Source of the DNA: Lunularia cruciata
Taxonomy: Eukaryota > Streptophyta > Marchantiopsida > Lunulariales > Lunulariaceae
Direction: 5' to 3'
Length of the DNA: 64,000 bases
NCBI GenBank assembly: GCA_948567375.1
Contig: OX419755.1
Location: 22,325,001-22,389,000, forward strand
Made by a program: the position numbers and the translations under genes. Below the pieces are notes generated by a model, which did no database searches, was not told the DNA's origin, and was given only the letters and a program-made list of their open reading frames with translations. The number at the start of each line of letters is the position of its first letter. Position 1 is the first letter of the stretch. This document shows, piece after piece, positions 58,404 through 64,000 of the stretch.

Positions 58404-58512
58404 AAAAATTTCTTTCTTTGACTAGGCTTCTATCTACCATAATGAAATATCATTTTCACAAAATGATATTTCATTATGGTAGATAGAAGCCTAGTCAAAG
58501 AAAGAAAATTTT
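58404..58512. repeat. Near-perfect long inverted repeat (48 bp arms, 3-base loop)
   Basis: Arms 58409-58456 and 58460-58507 are exact reverse complements around the loop CAC. Pairing extends to 58404/58512 with one mismatch. It is not bounded by a target duplication that I can see, and the arms match no other part of the window. A transcript through it would fold into a single, almost perfect hairpin. Confidence 0.95.
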
Positions 58513-60545
58513 TTTCATAAGGTGGTGAGTCACTTATCTCTCACTTACCCTCCTCTACATGATTATCATCCTTCTCTTCTTCCCAGACATCTTGTCCCTC
58601 CTGATGTATGTAGATCTCCTCTTGGGCTTGTCCAACACTCTCATATCTTGCCTCATCCTCATCCATGTACCTTCACTCCATAAAGAGATGTATGAGAATT
58701 GTTCTAAGTGTGTCATCTTAAAGTAGCTACTATCAGGATGATGAAGGCAAGCTACCTATGTACTACAACCAACTTGGCATCAATAGCATAAAACATGATC
58801 TTGGCCCAATCTTAATCCTCCAAAGAAGATTGGAAAAGAATTGTCTTCATTTTCAAAATAATATTCTCATGTACCACCTTTGGCTTTCTAGTCAAAATAA
58901 GAAGAGAAATGGAAAAATGGTCAAAAGTTTAGATATGTATACTACTTTGCTAAATATCTCCTTGTTGTCTTATCTTTTACAAGTAATTAATCCTCAATAC
59001 TATGAGGAACATTATTCTTCCTTCTTGATCTTCCAATGCATAAAAAAAGCTTCCCACATCAAGCTCCGGCTAAGAATAAGCACTCTCTTCCATACTTGGC
59101 ATGCAAAGTTTGGGAGAGTATGCATGTCCCAACTAGTCGCAAACTTGGTACATAAAGGAATCTAAAAACGTAGAAATACCATCAATTATTTATAATTGAG
59201 GTATTGGAATCAATAGATGATAATAATGGATTCAAATCTATCAATAAATATCAATAAATTGACTGAAAAATATCAATAAATTGTCTTAGAGGTGTGGCCT
59301 TTTGACTAAATGACTCAATAACAAAGAGCAAGATCATTTCAATTCCTAAACTTATTCTAGAAATAGTGAACCAAGGAAGTTAGGTAGTCTTACTACTTAT
59401 TTGAAGTTAGGAATTTTGACTACATATTGGAAGTTAGGGAGACTGATTTATTATTGGAGATGGTCAAGCGTGGAAGGTAGGAAGTGTGCAACTTATTGGA
59501 AGTTAGGAAGATTGACTAATTACTGTAAATAGTCAAGCAAGGAAGTTACAAAACTGACCTTCATTGTAGTACTTGTGAATAATGTTATGGAATTCTACAA
59601 ATTCACACCAAGCTTAGGGCTAAAACATGCTACCAAGATAAGACATAGAGTGGGTATTGGATAAGATAGTGGGTATTCAACTCAAAATGAGGTATGCATG
59701 AGATCCATGATATGCATGGCGTTTGAAATATATGCAAGCTGCACTATATAAGCACAATGTGCTATATTCACAGGCTATGTAGTGTTCATGGCATGCATGG
59801 GATTTCACAATTTCAGGAATTCAAATTTTGAGAGTAAACATAACAATTCAAAGATCATTTGGTATTTTAGCAACTAAAGTGGAACTAAAATATAGAGAAA
59901 TTGAGAGAGATTAACTCACATATGGCCAAGGATACTGAATGGTAACTGCAATTTTCATACCCATTACATCAAGATCAAATTCTTGAATTGCTTCAATTGC
60001 ACTTTTGATTTGGTCTTTGTCCATCCAACACCACTTAATGTAGGTTATGTAATCTGGTGTAATATGAAATTGGATAATCTAGGGTACCTCTTAGGTTTCT
60101 TCTATGTGTTCCTCTTTGACCACTTGTACATATTTAGGAATTTCCATTGTCACTCTTAGTCTTGATTCTATAGTCTAAAATTCTATAATTACTCTCTCCA
60201 TAATGTTCCCTTCCTCCCATTTCACTCCGATCTCCTTTTCTTATGCTCCCTTGATTCTCTCCTATGATTGCTCTCTTGAAATATACTTGATTTCTCTCTG
60301 TTCAATTTCTCTTCCAAGTCATTTTTCTCTTCTTATGCTCTTCCTATCTTGTGATTTTTTTTTCTGTCCCTCCCTCCTACAATTGGTCTCTACTCTCTCT
60401 TGCAATTGCTCTCTCTTATCATTTTATGTTTTCCCCCTCTCTTATTATTGGACTCTCCTCTTTGCTATAATTGCTCTCTCTTTCTCTTCTCAAAACTCTC
60501 TCCAAGTCCTCTTCTCTTCGTTTCCTTGCAAATCTCTTGTGCTTG
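58513..60545. other. Intergenic, no gene recognised
   Basis: A 135-codon plus frame at 58758-59165 and a 115-codon frame at 60203-60550 (in CT-rich DNA) show no recognisable domain. No RNA gene or LTR is seen. A cluster of short degenerate repeats lies at 59385-59550. Confidence 0.45.
59385..59550. repeat. Cluster of short degenerate direct repeats
   Basis: About four imperfect copies of a 25-60 base motif built around ATTGGAAGTTAGGAAGATTGACT, separated by variable spacers. It is probably an eroded tandem array. Confidence 0.6.
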
Positions 60546-60760
60546 TGTAATCTTCTAAGGACAAGAGAAACCCCAAGATAAACACAAGAGAAAAAAACAC
60601 CAAGAGAAACACAAGGCTTCATCTATCAATACCCTGATGCCCTCAAGGAGCACCTTGTCTTTATTATATAGCAAAGAGGATCCACTCAAAAGGAGCTCCA
60701 CCCTTGGATGCAATAAATGGATTTTTGATATGTTAGCAAGCTCCACCCTTAAATTAACCC
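60546..60760 (-). mobile_element. Truncated LTR of family A, minus orientation
   Basis: On the minus strand this matches the 3' third of the family A LTR: AAGGGTGGAGCTTGCT..., the TATAATAAAGACAAGG TATA region, CTCCTTGAGGGCAT and an end GATTACA at 60546. The remaining two thirds of the LTR are absent. Confidence 0.8.
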
Positions 60761-62839
60761 AATGTCCTACACCGTTGTAATTGAGTGGACTCTATGGTAT
60801 CCTGTGGTGATGCCTATCTCCTAAATTGTATAGCCCTAACAGACTCCTCCTGAAGGGCTGCCCAATCTCCCACTTGAAATTGACAAAATCTAGCAACCAC
60901 CTCTCTATGCCCCGCACGTCTCCCTCTAGCATAATGCAAACACCATCAAGGGAGTAAGAGGAATAGGAACCATGCTAACTCGTCCAAGGATCACGTGCCA
61001 AACGATCATGTGGTAGGCGAAAAGCCTGTCTAGCCTCATCATGGAGTGTTTGTGGTAGCCTATGGAATAGACGCCGTCTTCCAGGTTGTGACATGGCAGC
61101 TATCTATTCTTCTCTGACGGAGATTCCATCAATCCCCGGTTCATTTGGATGGAGATACATCCCAACCAATGACTTTTGATCATGGACGTTGAGGTCTTCT
61201 TCATCCACCCCAAGAGACAGCTAATCCATCTCACGTTCTTTGACATGAGAGTGAAATGGGACACTATATGGTACCTGCTCAAGGTAAATACTTCATGGAC
61301 ATCTTGACAACATGTGTCACGATTCTTCACATAATGATTCATACCATGTTATTTTGTTCAATGAGTTCATATTATTTTATTTAAAGAGTTTTTAAGGTCC
61401 TTTGGCATCAATAATGTTGATATGAACTATGTACAGATATAAAATTTAAAATAAAAAAATTTAATATAGATATATTATTCCCAGGTAAGTTTGGATGGTG
61501 TGAGGAACAAACTTCAAAAACTAAAGAAAAAATATTTCAATTGAAATATTGAAGAAAAACAAAAGTTCTCTAATAACTCAAGGAGAGTGAGTGTATTTAT
61601 TTTTATGACTATTCAAATCTCACCTATACCAAGTGAGTTGAATATGAGCGCCAAGAAAATTTTGCAAGACCAAAAAGAAATTAAAAATTTTCTATTTAAT
61701 TACAAAGAAAATTTTGGGAGTAAATTCCTTCAAAGAAAATTAATTTTCTTGTATTTCTTTAAATTTCTTGTGGAATGAAAAAGTAATTAATTTAATCTTT
61801 TTATTGAAATCATATTTCATTAGCATGAACAAAGAACATGGATTCATATTTCTTATTTTATTTTGGATTTTGTCTGTGTGAGAAAGAAACTATTGAATTA
61901 AATTAATTTATTGTAATTTTAGTTTAGCAAGTGGTAAGAAATAAGACATGAATTCAACTCATTTTATTGCAATTTGAATTGTGCTCTTATTTTTAGGGTT
62001 GCCTTTTCTCTTCTTTTCTTCTCATTTTCACGTTGTGGTTTAAGTTTTAGTGTCTCATTGCATGTAGATATCTAAAAAATAATTTTTTTGTTGTCTTTAA
62101 AATTTGTAAGCAATAGATTCAAGGGTATCACTTAATTTTATGTGCACTCCACCCACAGCAATAAAATATTTATGGGAAAACATTTCATGATCCATAGTCT
62201 TTTATGGGTTCCAAGTATTCCCATACATCTTAATTGTTCTCATAAATCTGAATGCTGCACTAACTGGATACTAAATGAATCAAGATTTGGTTTTCTAAAT
62301 TGAAGTGCAAGAGTAAGTAAGAATCAAAGAAAATGGCACAAATGCTTGACACTCAAACCGCTCATTTGAATTTGTCTTCAAAACCAAAATCTTTTTCTTG
62401 CTCCCATTGACATTCCAAGTGCCATTGGAGCTCTTGTGATTTCAATTCACATTAGGAAGTCATAGTGCAATTTTGATCAAGAAGCAATGTGGCATACTAG
62501 TACCGTCTCAAACTTAGGAAGAAAATAGTGATGTAGGTCCAAGAAACAATGAGAATCAAGTTACAAAGAGACAATAAATTAAGTTTTGAAGATGATGAAT
62601 GGAGGGTTGGAACAGCGTGCTATTGGAGTGAAGATGAAGAAGATAATACACTTAAACTCGTGCTTTCATGATCAATTCAAGATATTTGAAACCTAGATTG
62701 CAATGTGCTTGGAGCTATGAATTTGTTTTGAAATTCTTTAGAGAGTTGGATAGTAAAGCCATTGACTAGGATGGATATTTTCTTGTTCTAGCCTTAGTAG
62801 ATGCTATAAAAGATCATCATGTGTTTAAAGCTCAATCCA
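60761..62839. other. Intergenic, no gene recognised
   Basis: 60761-61350 is GC-richer than its surroundings and may be a fragment of coding DNA, but no frame is long (80 codons minus at 61100-61342) and no domain is recognisable. 61380-62560 is AT-rich. The right end approaches the PIF/Harbinger remnant and could belong to that element. Confidence 0.45.
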
Positions 62840-63501
62840 AGAGAAGTCAAACTCCTATATGGATATGCAAGTGGTAATGGCACTCAATAGATTTGGGCAT
62901 CATGGGAATGAGATATCAATTGCTAGAGTGTTAAACATTTAGTGTACAAGTACAGATTCAATGAGCGTGTAATGATAGCAATTGTGTCCATCCTAGGGAA
63001 GAAAATGAAATAAAGTATAGAGAAAATAGGATGCAAATATTGTTGGTATTTGCACATAAAGGTTTTTTGGGATGTATTGGGTTAATGGATGGAACTTTAT
63101 TTCCTTTAGCTCAAATACCAACCATTGATGGAGAAACGTATCATAGACATAAGGGGTATTATTCTATGAATAGACAAGTAGTTTTTCATGATCAGAGGAG
63201 AATAATATGCTTTGTTAGAGGTAAGGATTTGCTTTATGGAAAGAAAATGTATTCCTTTGTACTGTTTTATTTTGTTTAGTTTCTCTTGAGTTCATATTCA
63301 TTAAGTTTAGTTTTTTGATTATTCACAAGGATGTTTGGATCATGTCATGACATGGCATTCTTGAGGAGGTCTTTGAAGCAACAAATTCCAATAAGAGAAC
63401 TATGGGATTACAACTAATAGGATGCTCTAAAAGAGAATTTGGTCCAATTGAATCAAAGAGATGAATGTATTTATTTGAAAGCACAAAATATTTATTAGAA
63501 A

Positions 63502-63557
<56 letters not shown>

Positions 63558-63911
63558 CATGTGTTACATCATTTGTCTTTTGAACAAACACACTTGCAAG
63601 ATAAAGTTGACTTTAATCAATATGTTGAACCCATATGAGTAGCCAATGAATATTGTGTTGGGGTTTTGAAAGCTCAATAGCATTTGCTAAGAGAAATAAG
63701 AGTAAAATTGAATTATCCATCTAGAAAGTCCTTGTTGAAATGGGTTAACATTTGTGTAATTCTACACAAATTTTTTATTAACAAAGAAAACACATGGATT
63801 AAGGAGGATGAGGACTTTGGAGAAGACTTGAACTCTAATTTTCTTGAAGATGGTGTTGTTGACCAGCATAGAAAAGAGAGTGAAGGAACTAGAACTTCAG
63901 TTTTATATTAG
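62840..63911 (+). pseudogene. PIF/Harbinger-type transposase remnant (DDE)
   Basis: Three pieces line up in order with plant Harbinger transposases. At 62868-62950, MALNRFGHHGNEISIARV is the helix-turn-helix-like N-terminal motif. At 63031-63279 is the start of the DDE nuclease domain (GFLGCIGLMDGTLFPLAQIP, then GETYHRHKGYYSMNRQVV), with the first catalytic Asp in MDGT. At 63684-63911 is the C-terminal part (W-V-N-I-C-V-I-L-H-K-F-F-I). The middle is broken by stops, frameshifts and an AT microsatellite. Harbinger elements also carry a Myb-like gene; none is seen here. Terminal inverted repeats were not identified. It is non-functional as read. Confidence 0.85.
63506..63554. repeat. (TA)n dinucleotide microsatellite inside the transposase remnant
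   Basis: About 24 uninterrupted TA units between the catalytic and C-terminal parts of the Harbinger transposase frame. Confidence 0.97.
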
Positions 63912-64000
63912 TGTCTTGCATTCAACTGCTAACATGGTGGTTTGTTAAATCCAAGATAGTAGGTAGTGTATGATTATATCAATAGTAAAGATTTTTTTTC

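Noticed and set aside
60203-60550. 115-codon Ser/Leu/Phe-rich frame resembling a membrane protein
   Set aside because: CT-rich low-complexity DNA running into the end of an LTR fragment. No sign of coding.
1-64000. tRNA, rRNA, snoRNA or CRISPR-like arrays
   Set aside because: I looked for GGTTCGAATCC-type T-loops and regularly spaced repeats on both strands by eye. The few TTCGAA matches lack tRNA arms, and the repeats present are tandem or LTR-related.

Overview
This is nuclear DNA from a plant with a large, repeat-rich genome. It holds one intron-containing plant gene in AT-rich DNA, chromodomain Ty3/gypsy retrotransposons with initiator-tRNA-Met primer sites, and a PIF/Harbinger transposase remnant. 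The low gene density and the many old, stop-riddled elements would suit a gymnosperm such as a conifer, but that is inference and nothing in the sequence proves it.

Layout. Positions 1-9400 are a graveyard of retroelement pieces: a broken non-chromodomain Ty3/gypsy pol (1-1905), a pentanucleotide microsatellite, two degenerate coiled-coil reading frames (4440-7310 and 8081-8720) and an LTR of family A (8794-9400). A minus-strand solo LTR of family A lies at 11625-12359. Positions 12360-20940 are AT-rich and mostly unreadable. A full-length but dead chromovirus, element A, occupies 20945-27788; it sits inside an older ~105 bp tandem repeat of the host DNA, and its 3' LTR carries a foreign insert. 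A minus-strand solo LTR of family B lies at 33205-33615.

The only gene I believe is functional runs from 37613 to 44012 on the + strand. It has eight coding exons with consistent GT-AG junctions and encodes a predicted 789-residue protein. An N-terminal ubiquitin-binding CUE domain is followed by an acidic, low-complexity region, a conserved coiled coil and a serine-rich tail that ends in an acidic W-x-x-V motif. The combination resembles CUE-type autophagy receptors; that functional reading is inference. Introns 1 and 4 contain copies of a ~44 bp palindromic repeat.

From 44013 to 51341 the DNA is AT-rich with simple and tandem repeats. Element B (51342-56992) is a second chromovirus, with a perfect 5 bp target duplication and LTRs about 4% different. 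Its LTRs carry arrays of heat-shock-element-like GAA/TTC modules just upstream of a TATA box, the most interesting feature of the window. Beyond it lie a minus-strand coiled-coil remnant, a near-perfect 48 bp-arm hairpin (58404-58512), another family A LTR fragment (60546-60760, minus) and the PIF/Harbinger transposase remnant (62840-63911).
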